Below, one piece after another: positions 50,082 through 59,607 of a stretch of DNA of 64,000 nt; position 1 is the first letter of the stretch; every line of letters starts with the position of its first letter. The notes under the pieces are model-generated. The model saw nothing but the letters and a program-made list of their open reading frames with translations, was not told the DNA's origin and searched no databases. Source of the DNA: CAYWWY01 sp964462525 (lineage in GTDB: Bacteria > Thermotogota > Thermotogae > MWEM01); NCBI GenBank assembly GCA_964462525.1, contig CAYWWY010000003.1:1-64000 (forward strand), written 5' to 3'. The position numbers and the translations under genes were made by a program.

Positions 50082-52208
50082 TTACGCTGAAAACGGATCT
50101 TTGGTATTGTGGATTACCATTCCCAAGATCGGAACCCTGGTGTGGAACAAAGCCTGTAAAGCCGCTTTTAATGATGGTTTCGTGGTTTTGTGAACCATCC
50201 CAACCAATAACACTCCATCCACTCGGGAGGCAATGAGACTGACATCCGCAGCCATCGTCACCGGGGGGGTATCGATCAATACCCGATCGTATCTTTGCTT
50301 AAGCCATTCGATCAGCTTCTCGAGCTTCCTGGATCCGATGATCGAAGCCGGATTGGATGGAATCGATCCCACTGGAAGGAGATCCAAATTTTCATCCACA
50401 CCAACCATAGGGATCTCAGAAGGAATGGGCTGCTGAAAATACTCCGCGATCCCAGAATGGGTTGGACTGATCGATAAAACCCGTTCCATTCGTGGGTTTC
50501 TCATATCCAGATTAATAATGGCTACCTTTTCCCCTTGTTGTGCATAAGCATACGCAATATTCGCAATCAGCGTTGTCTTCCCTTCTCCGATTGCTGGACT
50601 GGTTACTGCAATCACTGGATTGGGCGTTGTCAGTGACAGGGCAAGATGATTCGCTGCCATCTTATACGCCTCAGAAACCGCATTCATGGCAGAGGATTTT
50701 GTATACAATTCTTGCCTGGTCTTTGGGCTCCATTTGGGGATCGTTCCCAAAACGGGAATGGCCGATGACAGCATTCGCTTTACCTCTTCTCGGGAGCGAA
50801 TCTTCGGATCAAAAAATTCAATCAGAAAAACCAAAAGAACCCCCAAAAAAACCCCCAAAACACCCCCGATCGCGAGGGTAAGCATTCGTTGGGGTTTGAC
50901 CGGATTTGTGGGCGTGAGGGCAGAATCGACTATGTATGCTCTTCCCACAACAGCGGCCTCGGAGATCCGTGTCTCTTCATAGTTTTTGTACAACAAGGTG
51001 TACACTTCTTCTTTCAGTTTCATTAATCGCTGCAAATCCAGCAACTGTTGTTCCAATGCCGGAAGATCGCGCAAACGGGATTCGATATCCCCCCGGACCC
51101 GGTTCAGCGAATCGCTTGTTGTCTGCACAATAATCAATTTGATCTCATTGGAAACCAGATCGGCCAACAAAGTATTGTAGATGGGGTTGTTGACTTTCTG
51201 CTGGGAGGTGACCAAAGTCATTACCTGATGGGACAGCTCGGACTGAATCTCTTCGATCTCCTTTTTTTTCTGTATGATTCTTGGATCGGTTATGGGATAC
51301 ATTCGTTCCAGGGTTGCCAATTCGATATTGGAGTTTGCCAATTTGCTCCGCAATTCACTGACGAGAGGATTGAGACTGATCGTTTCCGATGCGATCAAAT
51401 GCGGGTCGATAATTTGCAGCTGTTCGGAAATGGACCGAATGGCAGAGGTTGTTGTTTGGATTTCCAGGTTTTTTCGGATGATTTCGGAATCGTAGGTCGA
51501 AAGCAAGGAAAAGACGTACTCCGCTTCCAAAGACAAGGTGAATACTCCCGTTCGCTCCTTGAATTCTCGAATCTGATGGATCGTCTCCAATAGTTCTTTC
51601 TCCGCTTGCGGGAGTTGCGCTTCAATGAACTCCTTTTTTATGCTGATTTCTCGACGGGCAAATTCCTCCAATTGGTGATTGTATACCCGGGCCAGTTCAT
51701 TGACAATATCCGTTGCAAGTTGCGCTTGGGGGAGTTCAGCTGTAATGCGGATAATACTTGTGTTCCGAACCGGAGTTACCTGAATCGCCTGATCCAAAGA
51801 ACGCACAACCTGTTGGATCAGCTGGTCAGCTGTCTTGTTTTTCCGATCCGGGCTATCGGGTGCAACGAAGATTTCCACAAGCCCAAGGTTGTGAACCACT
51901 CTTTCGAGGTTTGACCGGCTTTTGATCAACTCTACTTCGGTAGATAAATCGGATGTGCTCCCGGGGATTTGCAACCCTACAGAAAACAATCCCCCCAATA
52001 CCGATGACTGATCCTTAGCTTGAACACGGACCGTAACTGTCGACTCATAGATGGGAGTAGACACAAAGAGATACCCCAATGTGCCCAAAACGGTAACGGC
52101 GAATATCCCACAGAACCACCAAAACCGTCTTCGGAAGATCCGAACGATATCCTCCAAACTCAATTCTCGAACCGAATCTTCTGGCGCTCCTTTTGAATGA
52201 TCCTCCAT
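50082..52208 (-). CDS. Wzc-like chain-length regulator fused to a tyrosine-kinase-type ATPase
   Basis: 708 residues. A Wzz domain with a membrane segment at about 30-52, a long extracytoplasmic coiled coil (about 170-420), a second membrane segment near 445-470, then a cytoplasmic BY-kinase domain. Walker A is SPAIGEGKTTLIAN, Walker A' INLDMRNPR and Walker B RVLIDTPPV; the start region RSREEVKRMLSSAIPVLGTI also fits. BY-kinases normally end in a Tyr-rich tail that they phosphorylate; this protein ends NTKDPFSA with no Tyr cluster. It should control polysaccharide chain length and export with the SLBB protein, and the PHP phosphatase encoded just upstream fits with it. Last gene of the array; no clear terminator follows. 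Confidence 0.88.
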   Translation of the reverse strand: MEDHSKGAPEDSVRELSLEDIVRIFRRRFWWFCGIFAVTVLGTLGYLFVSTPIYESTVTVRVQAKDQSSVLGGLFSVGLQIPGSTSDLSTEVELIKSRSNLERVVHNLGLVEIFVAPDSPDRKNKTADQLIQQVVRSLDQAIQVTPVRNTSIIRITAELPQAQLATDIVNELARVYNHQLEEFARREISIKKEFIEAQLPQAEKELLETIHQIREFKERTGVFTLSLEAEYVFSLLSTYDSEIIRKNLEIQTTTSAIRSISEQLQIIDPHLIASETISLNPLVSELRSKLANSNIELATLERMYPITDPRIIQKKKEIEEIQSELSHQVMTLVTSQQKVNNPIYNTLLADLVSNEIKLIIVQTTSDSLNRVRGDIESRLRDLPALEQQLLDLQRLMKLKEEVYTLLYKNYEETRISEAAVVGRAYIVDSALTPTNPVKPQRMLTLAIGGVLGVFLGVLLVFLIEFFDPKIRSREEVKRMLSSAIPVLGTIPKWSPKTRQELYTKSSAMNAVSEAYKMAANHLALSLTTPNPVIAVTSPAIGEGKTTLIANIAYAYAQQGEKVAIINLDMRNPRMERVLSISPTHSGIAEYFQQPIPSEIPMVGVDENLDLLPVGSIPSNPASIIGSRKLEKLIEWLKQRYDRVLIDTPPVTMAADVSLIASRVDGVLLVGMVHKTTKPSLKAALQALFHTRVPILGMVIHNTKDPFSA

Positions 52209-52241
52209 GCTTGCCTCCCAATCTGAAGGTTCCGTACCGTC

Positions 52242-52991
52242 TTAGGATAGAAACCGAATGGGTTCCCTTCCGTCATCCAAAACGTGCTTATCGCTACCCA
52301 AAAACCGAATGACTCCATCCCGAAGAAGCTTCTTGATCCATGGAACAGACTCCAAGAGCAATACCGTGGAATAGTTGATCTGGAATTCCACCTGTCGGTC
52401 AATCAACGCATTGAAAATGGCCTCATTGCATTCGATTCCTGTTGAACCTCCTCCGATCGGTTCCAGCCAACAATATCGTTCCACATGAGCAAAGATTGGG
52501 CGGAACCCTCGGGCGATAATTTCATCGATGGCGTCGAGCAAACACTCGGGCTGTTGATCCAATGGAGTTTCAAAAAGGATCCAGTCTGTGTCTCCCAACG
52601 GGATGAGGTTTTTGGGTAGTTTGGGGGTGATATACAATTCGCTCCCCATAAGCACCGTGAGATTTGATTGTCTTTCAATCAAGGGCGCGTATTCCTGATA
52701 ATGGGTTTCAATTGCCTCCCGAGTAATATGAGGCAATCGGGGAAACCCATAGTGCGGTGTCCAAATAATCGCGTCGGCGCTTCGGTCTTTAATTTGGCGC
52801 GCCAATATTATGGCTTCTTCCAAGGACTTGGGGCCATCATCTTTGAAACAGGGAAGAATATGTGTATGCACATCGATTCGGGTTTTCGGGTGAATCAGTT
52901 TCCGGGCAATATCCTGATTCCCTGGAAACTCCATCCTTTGATCGCCCGCCCTGCTTTTCCCCTCTTGAATCGGTTGTGTCAATCCGCGCAT
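52242..52991 (-). CDS. CpsB/YwqE-type PHP tyrosine-protein phosphatase
   Basis: 249 residues. PHP-domain metal motifs in order: DVHTHILP, TPHYGFP, GSELYI, FAHVERY, QINYST and LGSDKH. This matches the manganese-dependent phosphatases that remove phosphate from BY-kinases in capsule loci of Gram-positive bacteria. About 38 residues precede the first motif, longer than usual. AAGGGGG is upstream of the ATG. It lies between the SLBB export gene and the Wzc-like gene, the expected functional setting. Confidence 0.88.
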   Translation of the reverse strand: MRGLTQPIQEGKSRAGDQRMEFPGNQDIARKLIHPKTRIDVHTHILPCFKDDGPKSLEEAIILARQIKDRSADAIIWTPHYGFPRLPHITREAIETHYQEYAPLIERQSNLTVLMGSELYITPKLPKNLIPLGDTDWILFETPLDQQPECLLDAIDEIIARGFRPIFAHVERYCWLEPIGGGSTGIECNEAIFNALIDRQVEFQINYSTVLLLESVPWIKKLLRDGVIRFLGSDKHVLDDGREPIRFLS

Positions 52992-53001
52992 ATCGACCCC
53001 C

Positions 53002-55896
53002 TTATTGAATCTTGTTGTATAGACTCACTCCGGAATCCACAAGGGATATCATTCTCCCGATAAAGGTAACAACCTGGAGAATGTCAACCATTGCGCTTCG
53101 GGGTACATAGATCACATCGCCCGGTTGGAGGAAGACATCGTCGGAAGCTTTCCCCATCCGGATAACATCCAGATCGACTATTGTCGGGTTTTGGGAGATT
53201 CCCCCCCGAAAATGCAAAACTTTGCTCATATACGCAGCTTCGGTAGGTCCACCGGATGAGATTACGGCTTCCAAAAGCGTAAGGGCGGAATGGTATCGCA
53301 CAATACCCGGTCGCGCAACCTCACCGAACACGTAGACCTTCAGTTTGCTGCTGGGCACCACGTACACCACATCACCCATTTGAACCTGCACATTGGAAAG
53401 CACACCGGGATCCTCATCAGTATATACCTGTTCTTTTCGGCCGTCTTTTCGAGTAATCTCGATGGTGGTGTTCAGGGTCCAGTCTCGGACTCCTCCCACA
53501 AGGCCCAGCAATTCAACCAACGCAATGCTTTCCCGTCTCAAGGAACGCACACCCGGATTCAAAACATCTCCCAAAACAATGACCGTCTGTTCCAAGTTCT
53601 GATCCACAATAACATAGGAGTTATTGGGGACGATAATCTGACTGGGATCTTCTATGTCGTCATAGGAATACTGGGTGATGACTCCATCGGAAGAGATCAC
53701 TTTGATGGTTCGGTCTGCGTCGTCCAAGAATCCGCCGCTTTTCGACAAAACCATCAGCAAGGTTGTGGGAATTCCTTTCTCGAAGAGTTTCACTCCAGGG
53801 CTTGTGACTCGGCCGAAGACGTTGATTTTTGGCTGGATGAACGGTTTGATGTATATGATCTGATCGGTTTTGAGGGGCACATTCCGCCCCAATTCCACAA
53901 TCTCTTCGATGGTATAGATATCTGTTTTTCTCTCATCATATACCCAGATCCCTTCGGTTGCCGGTGAAAGGTCTGCTCTCGCTTTGATCAACAGGTGCCT
54001 CAATGTGAAGGGTTCGTCCCGCGAAAAAGCGATTTCTCCCCATCTCTGGGCATTCCCTAAAACATACACCCGTTGGTCGGTCTTTGGCAGCATGACCACG
54101 CTCAGGGGCTCCAATGATAGATCGGACCGTTTGGCCATAATTTCGTCCAGATTGGCCATCCGCACAACCCCATTCGGGCTAATGATTCGGATTTGAGTAT
54201 CGAGCGTCGGGGATATCTCGCCTAATTTCATCAGAAGATGAAACAGGGTCATCGGTTCGTATGATGAGAAAGAGACTTTGGACGTGGTTTGATCGTTTTG
54301 AATTACATAAATATGGTTCAAACGGTCTTTTTGGGTAAATACAATATCCCCTCTTTGCAAATCAAAGGAGACAGAGCTCATGAATACCCGCTGTGAATCA
54401 AATGTGTACACATCCGAAGACCGGATCACTTCCACATGGATCCGCTCTTCGGATGAGACCGCATTGATCTTTGTTAATGCGGTCTTCAAGTCCATCGGTT
54501 CATCCCAGCGAAAAACCAATCGTCCCGAAGATGACGCAAAATCTGCTTCAGTTCCTGCAGTGGACGCATGGTCTCCGATTACGTAGATATATCGCATATA
54601 GGGAAATTCGATAATGCTTCCCGATTGAAGATAGATGTCTTGACGCGAATGCTCTTCGATCGAATACTCGTACCTGCGGCCCGATTCGGTGGTCACTTGA
54701 ACCGTTCCCGGAAGCTGAAGAGGCATGCCCAGTTTGGCCATCAATGTCCGAAGCGTAAGGGTTTCTTCTGGGGCAAAGACCACTTTGCCCGTAGTGGGTA
54801 GGTCTCCTAGTACATAGAGGTAGCGGGGCGCTGGAAACTCGATGATGGTCCCTGCGATTATGGTCTGATTCAAAGAAGTTTGCTGGGGCCGGATTGTTTG
54901 CTTTTCTCCTCCGGGCAGCCAAAGAATCAATTCTGAGAGATTTAGGCTTGTGATCCCCAGTTTCCCCAACAAACTTCCGATCGTCATCTTTTCTTCAAGA
55001 CCAAAATCAACCCGGCCGGAAGCCTCTCCGACACCCACCGCATATACAAACCGTTCCTCCATCCGGTTGATTACGAGGATATCGTTGATGTGAAGGGGCA
55101 GGTCTCCTGAAGAGGGAAGCGATTCAATGGACAAAGTAAATTGCTGATCTTCCCGGAACAATCGAATCTCGGGGTGGACCTTTTCTGGATTCAGCTCCGC
55201 TTTGGAGATCAAATGGCTCAAGGTGAACGGCTCCCGGTCCTCAAAGTAGATTGGACCGCTTTTTCCCGCCGTGCCCAAAACATATACGCGTCGTTCATAC
55301 TTCCGGGGAACGATCAGGATATCTCCTGGATTTACCCTAGGCAGCGGAATATCCAAGCCTTGCTCCAAAACAGGCGTGAGATCCACTTCAATCCGATATT
55401 GATCCGGTTGGACAAGAAACAGTTTGCGAATATCCGCCAATTCTGTAAACCCACCGCTTGCGCTGATCGCCTGCATAATGGGCATTGACCGCAAAAATGT
55501 CAGGTCGATCGGACCATTGCGATGGACTTCGCCCATGACATGGGCCAACTGAGGATAGAACTCTTCTCGAATTATTGTGATATGGGATTCCGGAGCGAAT
55601 TGAGCATACTCTTTTTGAATCATCTGGGCCAATTCTTCGGGTGTACGTCCGGCGGCTTGCAGAGGACCGATCAATTTGATCTCCACCATTCCATCTGGAC
55701 CAATTCGAGCCGTTTGGGACAGATCCGCATAGCCATAATTAAAAACCTGAAGCACATCTCCGATTTGCAACACAAACCGGTTGGATAAAGCCATGGTGGG
55801 AATCATGCATAGGGAAAGCACGATCAACCGAAGAAAAGGCGACCGGACCAGAGAACCCGTATTGATTCTCCCTATTCTTGCCCAAAACTGCTTCAT
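53002..55896 (-). CDS. Polysaccharide export protein with about ten SLBB-type repeats
   Basis: 964 residues from the ATG at 55896 (AGGAGG nine bases upstream, overlapping the rny stop). A hydrophobic segment at about 20-36 is a probable signal or anchor; no lipobox is seen. A Poly_export (Wza-type) domain (about 40-140, FVLQIGDVLQVFNYGYADLS and GPDGMVEIKLIGPLQAAG) is followed by a chain of repeats of about 75-90 residues. Each starts like RVYVLG..G.I and goes on to a TL..LL.K pattern; I count about ten. E. coli Wza has two. The protein could form a long periplasmic tube or stalk to an outer membrane. Function in the export of a surface polysaccharide is inferred from the family and from the two genes after it. 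Confidence 0.87.
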   Translation of the reverse strand: MKQFWARIGRINTGSLVRSPFLRLIVLSLCMIPTMALSNRFVLQIGDVLQVFNYGYADLSQTARIGPDGMVEIKLIGPLQAAGRTPEELAQMIQKEYAQFAPESHITIIREEFYPQLAHVMGEVHRNGPIDLTFLRSMPIMQAISASGGFTELADIRKLFLVQPDQYRIEVDLTPVLEQGLDIPLPRVNPGDILIVPRKYERRVYVLGTAGKSGPIYFEDREPFTLSHLISKAELNPEKVHPEIRLFREDQQFTLSIESLPSSGDLPLHINDILVINRMEERFVYAVGVGEASGRVDFGLEEKMTIGSLLGKLGITSLNLSELILWLPGGEKQTIRPQQTSLNQTIIAGTIIEFPAPRYLYVLGDLPTTGKVVFAPEETLTLRTLMAKLGMPLQLPGTVQVTTESGRRYEYSIEEHSRQDIYLQSGSIIEFPYMRYIYVIGDHASTAGTEADFASSSGRLVFRWDEPMDLKTALTKINAVSSEERIHVEVIRSSDVYTFDSQRVFMSSVSFDLQRGDIVFTQKDRLNHIYVIQNDQTTSKVSFSSYEPMTLFHLLMKLGEISPTLDTQIRIISPNGVVRMANLDEIMAKRSDLSLEPLSVVMLPKTDQRVYVLGNAQRWGEIAFSRDEPFTLRHLLIKARADLSPATEGIWVYDERKTDIYTIEEIVELGRNVPLKTDQIIYIKPFIQPKINVFGRVTSPGVKLFEKGIPTTLLMVLSKSGGFLDDADRTIKVISSDGVITQYSYDDIEDPSQIIVPNNSYVIVDQNLEQTVIVLGDVLNPGVRSLRRESIALVELLGLVGGVRDWTLNTTIEITRKDGRKEQVYTDEDPGVLSNVQVQMGDVVYVVPSSKLKVYVFGEVARPGIVRYHSALTLLEAVISSGGPTEAAYMSKVLHFRGGISQNPTIVDLDVIRMGKASDDVFLQPGDVIYVPRSAMVDILQVVTFIGRMISLVDSGVSLYNKIQ

Positions 55897-55909
55897 TTCT
55901 CGAATCCTC

Positions 55910-57484
55910 CTAACGAGCGTACGCAATGCTCCGTTTCTCGCGAATCACGGTCACTTTCACCTGACCCGGATACTCCATCTTCGCTTCTACCTCTTTTGAG
56001 ACATCATAAGCCAGTTTATCAGCCATCATATCGTCGATTTTGTCGGGCAGGACAATTATTCGCAGCTCTCTACCTGCTTGGATGGCATACGATTTCTCCA
56101 CTGAATCGTGCGAATTGGCGATCTCCTCCAATTGCTGCAACCGTTTGATGTAAATATCAAGGGTCTCCCTCCTTGCGCCCGGTCTAGCAGCAGAAAGGGC
56201 ATCCGCAGCAGCTATGATGACAGACTCGGGGCATGTGGCCTCCACCTCGCCGTGATGGTATTGGATCATATTTATGATATCAGCTCGTTCTCCATACCGC
56301 TTTGCAAGCTCTCCACCAATTACAGCATGGGATCCTTCCACCTCGTGGTCAACTGCTTTGCCGATATCATGCAAAAGCCCGCCTCTTTTGGCTCGATCTG
56401 CGTTCAGTTCAAGTTCTGATGCCATCAATCCTGCCAATCGGGCTACCTCAATGGAGTGTTCCAATACATTCTGGCCAAAGCTGGTCCGGAACCGCAACCG
56501 TCCCAAAAGCTTGAGCAGTTCATGGTCGATCCCCCGGACTCCCGTTTCAAATACCGCTCTTTGCCCCTCTTCTTTGATGACGCGAATCACGTCTGATTTG
56601 GCCTTTTCGTACATATCTTCAATGTGCGCGGGATGGATTCTTCCATCGGCAATCAGCTTTTCCAGGGTAATCCGAGCAATCTCTCTGCGGACTGTGTTGA
56701 AACATGATACCACGACTACTTCGGGGGTATCATCGATAATCAGATCCGTTCCGGTTGCCTTTTCGAACGCCCGTATATTTCTGCCTTCTCGACCGATGAT
56801 TCTGCCTTTCATGTCATCGGATGGCAAAGCGACGGTTGAAACAGTGCCCTCATTCACATAATCCGCCGCGTATCGTTGAATCGCAGTTGCTACGACCCAT
56901 TGGGCACGTCGCTCCGCCTCTTCTTCATACCCCGTTTTGATCTCTTTGAACATCTGAGCGAGGTCATGCTCATATTGTTTGCTTGTTTCGTTAAGAACAA
57001 TTTCCCTCGCTTCATCGGGAGAGAGATTTGAGATGCTCATAAGCATCTCTTTTTGCTTCCCGAGGATAGCTTCCACTTCCATTTTATTCTGGAGTACCAA
57101 TTCTTCTCGATGGTTCAAAGACTCCTCTTTGGAAGATATTTGCTCTTCTCGGGTATTTACGTACTCTTCTCGTTTATCCAGCCGTTCCTCAAACTTCTTG
57201 TTTTCATCCCGGTCTTTCTTTAGCTCCCGCTCGATCTCTTCCCGCCACTTCTGAATCTCTTCTTTAGCGTCCAACAGCGCATTCTTTTTCAGATCTTTGG
57301 CTTCCCGATCCGCCCGTTCAAGGATATCTTTCGCCGTGGACCGACTGGCTTCCAGCTCTTTTTGAACCTTTTCCGATGTGGATCGCTCTCCCCGCCTGAT
57401 TCCAAACAGATATCCAAAAAAGACCCCTGCCAGTAGGGCCACAACAGGAAGGACAATCAACAGCACAATCGCTATTTCATTCAT
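55910..57484 (-). CDS. rny: Ribonuclease Y
   Basis: 524 residues, the usual length. N-terminal membrane anchor (about 5-27), long coiled coil (about 30-200), KH domain with MKGRIIGREGRNIRAFEKAT, and HD domain with VLEHSIEVARLAG, LLHDIGKAVDHE and GSHAVIGGELAKRYGE. It starts mRNA decay at the membrane in bacteria without RNase E. It lies 19 bases after recX, as often seen downstream of recA. Confidence 0.96.
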   Translation of the reverse strand: MNEIAIVLLIVLPVVALLAGVFFGYLFGIRRGERSTSEKVQKELEASRSTAKDILERADREAKDLKKNALLDAKEEIQKWREEIERELKKDRDENKKFEERLDKREEYVNTREEQISSKEESLNHREELVLQNKMEVEAILGKQKEMLMSISNLSPDEAREIVLNETSKQYEHDLAQMFKEIKTGYEEEAERRAQWVVATAIQRYAADYVNEGTVSTVALPSDDMKGRIIGREGRNIRAFEKATGTDLIIDDTPEVVVVSCFNTVRREIARITLEKLIADGRIHPAHIEDMYEKAKSDVIRVIKEEGQRAVFETGVRGIDHELLKLLGRLRFRTSFGQNVLEHSIEVARLAGLMASELELNADRAKRGGLLHDIGKAVDHEVEGSHAVIGGELAKRYGERADIINMIQYHHGEVEATCPESVIIAAADALSAARPGARRETLDIYIKRLQQLEEIANSHDSVEKSYAIQAGRELRIIVLPDKIDDMMADKLAYDVSKEVEAKMEYPGQVKVTVIREKRSIAYAR

Positions 57485-57503
57485 ATGATCACCTCAATTG
57501 ATT

Positions 57504-57977
57504 TCAAGAATCATTCCATTCCTCTTCATCTCGGTTCTCTTCTTCATAGATCTCATCCACGAGACCGATCCACTCTCGATCAAACCCTCGACGCATTAAG
57601 GAAGATTTGATTTTTTCGTGTGTCCATACCCTGCGTTTGCGTATGTAGGAGCGGATGATCTCGGTCATGTCGACTTCAACGCGAACTTTTTCCCATTCGT
57701 CTTCTATCACATGGGTGTCAACGCCCTTTTGAAGCAGCTCCCAACGAAGCACTTTTGGACCTTTTTCCTTCAATCGAAGCCCTTCTTCCAGGTACATCCG
57801 AGCATACCTCCGATCATCGATCAACCCATTGGTTTCAAGCTGTTGAACGGCTGCTCGGATTTCTTGCAAAGAATATCCCTTTTGCTGACATCGGATGATC
57901 ACCTCTTGGCGGGTCCTCAACCCATATCGAAACAAGAGGTGCGTATACGCCTCAATCGTCCGTTTGGTTGGTTCCAT
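57504..57977 (-). CDS. recX: Regulatory protein RecX
   Basis: 157 residues from the ATG at 57977, which lies inside the last codons of recA (26-base overlap); a longer frame starting at 58052 would overlap recA more. Three-helix repeats of RecX are seen: AYTHLLFRYGLRTRQEVIIR, LIDDRRYARMYLEEGLRLKE, and IRKRRVWTHEKIKSSLMRRG. RecX binds RecA filaments and limits their activity. The C-terminal tail is very acidic. Confidence 0.88.
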   Translation of the reverse strand: MEPTKRTIEAYTHLLFRYGLRTRQEVIIRCQQKGYSLQEIRAAVQQLETNGLIDDRRYARMYLEEGLRLKEKGPKVLRWELLQKGVDTHVIEDEWEKVRVEVDMTEIIRSYIRKRRVWTHEKIKSSLMRRGFDREWIGLVDEIYEEENRDEEEWNDS

Positions 57978-59049
57978 TGGTGTCAATGTCTTCCGGATCG
58001 GCAAGGGGTTGTTTCTCCATACCCGATGTCCCGGGTATATTGGATTTTTCACGAATGCGGCGTTCTAGTTCATCACTAATATCCGGGTTCTGTTTGAGAA
58101 AATCCACCGCTGCGTTCTTTCCTTGCCCCATGCTGATCTCTTGTCCGCTGGGATCCAAATAGCTAAACCAGGATCCTTTCTTCAACACAAATTCCAAAAG
58201 GACACCCATATTGACCAATTCATTCTCCCGAACGATCCCTTTCCCATATATCACATCAAAGATTGCCTCTCGAAAGGGGGATGCCACTTTGTTCTTGACG
58301 ATTTTCACACGCGTTTCGGATCCGATGGATTCTGTCGCATCTTTGATTGTGCTGGTCCGTCGAACATCGACGCGCACACTCGCATAAAACTTCATTGCCA
58401 TTCCTCCGGTTGTTGTTTCGGGATTCCCAAAACTGATCCCTATCTTCATCCGGAGCTGATTGGTGAAGATCACTGCCGTTTTGGATTTGTGGACGACACC
58501 CGCTAGTTTTCGCAATGCCTGCGACATCAAACGAGCTTGCAACCCCATCTGCATATCCCCCATATTGCCCTCGATCTCGGCTTTCGGGACCAACGCTGCG
58601 ACGGAATCCACCACAATCAGATCCACTGCACCGCTCCGAACCAGAGTTTCCACAATCTCCAACGCTTCTTCTCCGCTATCGGGTTGAGAGATCAACAGCC
58701 GCTTCAAATCCACGCCCAAATTCCGCGCATATAAGGGATCCAATGCGTGCTCCGCATCGACAAAAGCCGTCATGCCTCCCAGTTTTTGCGCTTGAGCAAT
58801 TGCATGGAGTGTCAAGGTAGTCTTTCCGCTGGACTCGGGTCCATAGATCTCAATGATGCGTCCGCGCGGATAACCACCGACGCCCAAAGCAACGTCCATC
58901 GCAATCGAACCCGAAGGGATAACTTCGATGGCGCGATTGGAATCTTCCTCTCCCAGAACCATAATGCTTCCTTGGCCAAAATCTTTTTCGATCTTTTTCA
59001 TTGCGGCTTCTAAAGCCCTCATTTTCTCTTTGTTTCGATCCTCTGCCAC
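57952..59049 (-). CDS. recA: Recombinase RecA
   Basis: 365 residues. Walker A GPESSGKTTLTLH is at about 70-82, Walker B LIVVDSVAAL, and the L2 region with FTNQLRMKIGISFGNPETTT. DNA-strand exchange and SOS co-protease activity are expected. A C-terminal acidic and polar tail (EDIDTNGTNQTDD) is present as usual. No LexA-type box was recognised upstream; the gene starts three bases after the thpR stop, so it depends on the upstream promoter or on one inside thpR. Confidence 0.98.
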   Translation of the reverse strand: MAEDRNKEKMRALEAAMKKIEKDFGQGSIMVLGEEDSNRAIEVIPSGSIAMDVALGVGGYPRGRIIEIYGPESSGKTTLTLHAIAQAQKLGGMTAFVDAEHALDPLYARNLGVDLKRLLISQPDSGEEALEIVETLVRSGAVDLIVVDSVAALVPKAEIEGNMGDMQMGLQARLMSQALRKLAGVVHKSKTAVIFTNQLRMKIGISFGNPETTTGGMAMKFYASVRVDVRRTSTIKDATESIGSETRVKIVKNKVASPFREAIFDVIYGKGIVRENELVNMGVLLEFVLKKGSWFSYLDPSGQEISMGQGKNAAVDFLKQNPDISDELERRIREKSNIPGTSGMEKQPLADPEDIDTNGTNQTDD

Positions 59050-59052
59050 GGC

Positions 59053-59607
59053 TTACCCTCCTTTAGTCTGAAGGCGAATACGATCCAACTCCTGATAAAT
59101 GGGGCCCTGAGGAGTCAGCGTAGAATGGATCAACGAAACGGTATCCACCATCATCGGTACTTTCGGGATAATCTGCGCAGGAACCCCCAAGTCTACAAGG
59201 CTTGGGCACGACTTGATCCTGCATAAGGTCATATGTGGGACATTTTTGGACGGAAAGGTATATCCAAAATGGACAAACGATTCTACGCCCCTTCGATAGA
59301 GCTGAACAAATGGTTCCGATCGTTCGAACCCTAGGTACAAAACACGGGGATTTCCTTGTTTGGCGAAACTATCAACTTTCTCGGCAACCATCGGAAAGGC
59401 ATTCCAATCCTCCAATTCCGAGCGATACCGATCGATCATCATTTGCGCTTTTTCATAAGAAATTTCGCCCAAAAAGAACAGGGTGATGTGCATGTTTTCT
59501 CTCCGGGTCCAGCCTCCGCGAACCCCCAATGCTTTGAATCGCTCGCTTTCAGCCAGGGCGCTTGCTTGCACTGCTTCTGAAACGGGAATCCCTAAGAAAG
59601 ACCTCAT
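59053..59607 (-). CDS. thpR: RNA 2',3'-cyclic phosphodiesterase (2'-5' RNA ligase family)
   Basis: 184 residues from the ATG at 59607, overlapping the pgsA stop as ATGA; the longer frame is an extension through pgsA. The two HxT motifs of the 2H phosphoesterases are HITLFF and HMTLCR, with RSFLGIPVSEAV as the typical N-terminus. These enzymes open 2',3'-cyclic phosphates on RNA or nucleotides. Placement between pgsA and recA is known from several Firmicutes and related lineages. Confidence 0.92.
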   Translation of the reverse strand: MRSFLGIPVSEAVQASALAESERFKALGVRGGWTRRENMHITLFFLGEISYEKAQMMIDRYRSELEDWNAFPMVAEKVDSFAKQGNPRVLYLGFERSEPFVQLYRRGVESFVHFGYTFPSKNVPHMTLCRIKSCPSLVDLGVPAQIIPKVPMMVDTVSLIHSTLTPQGPIYQELDRIRLQTKGG

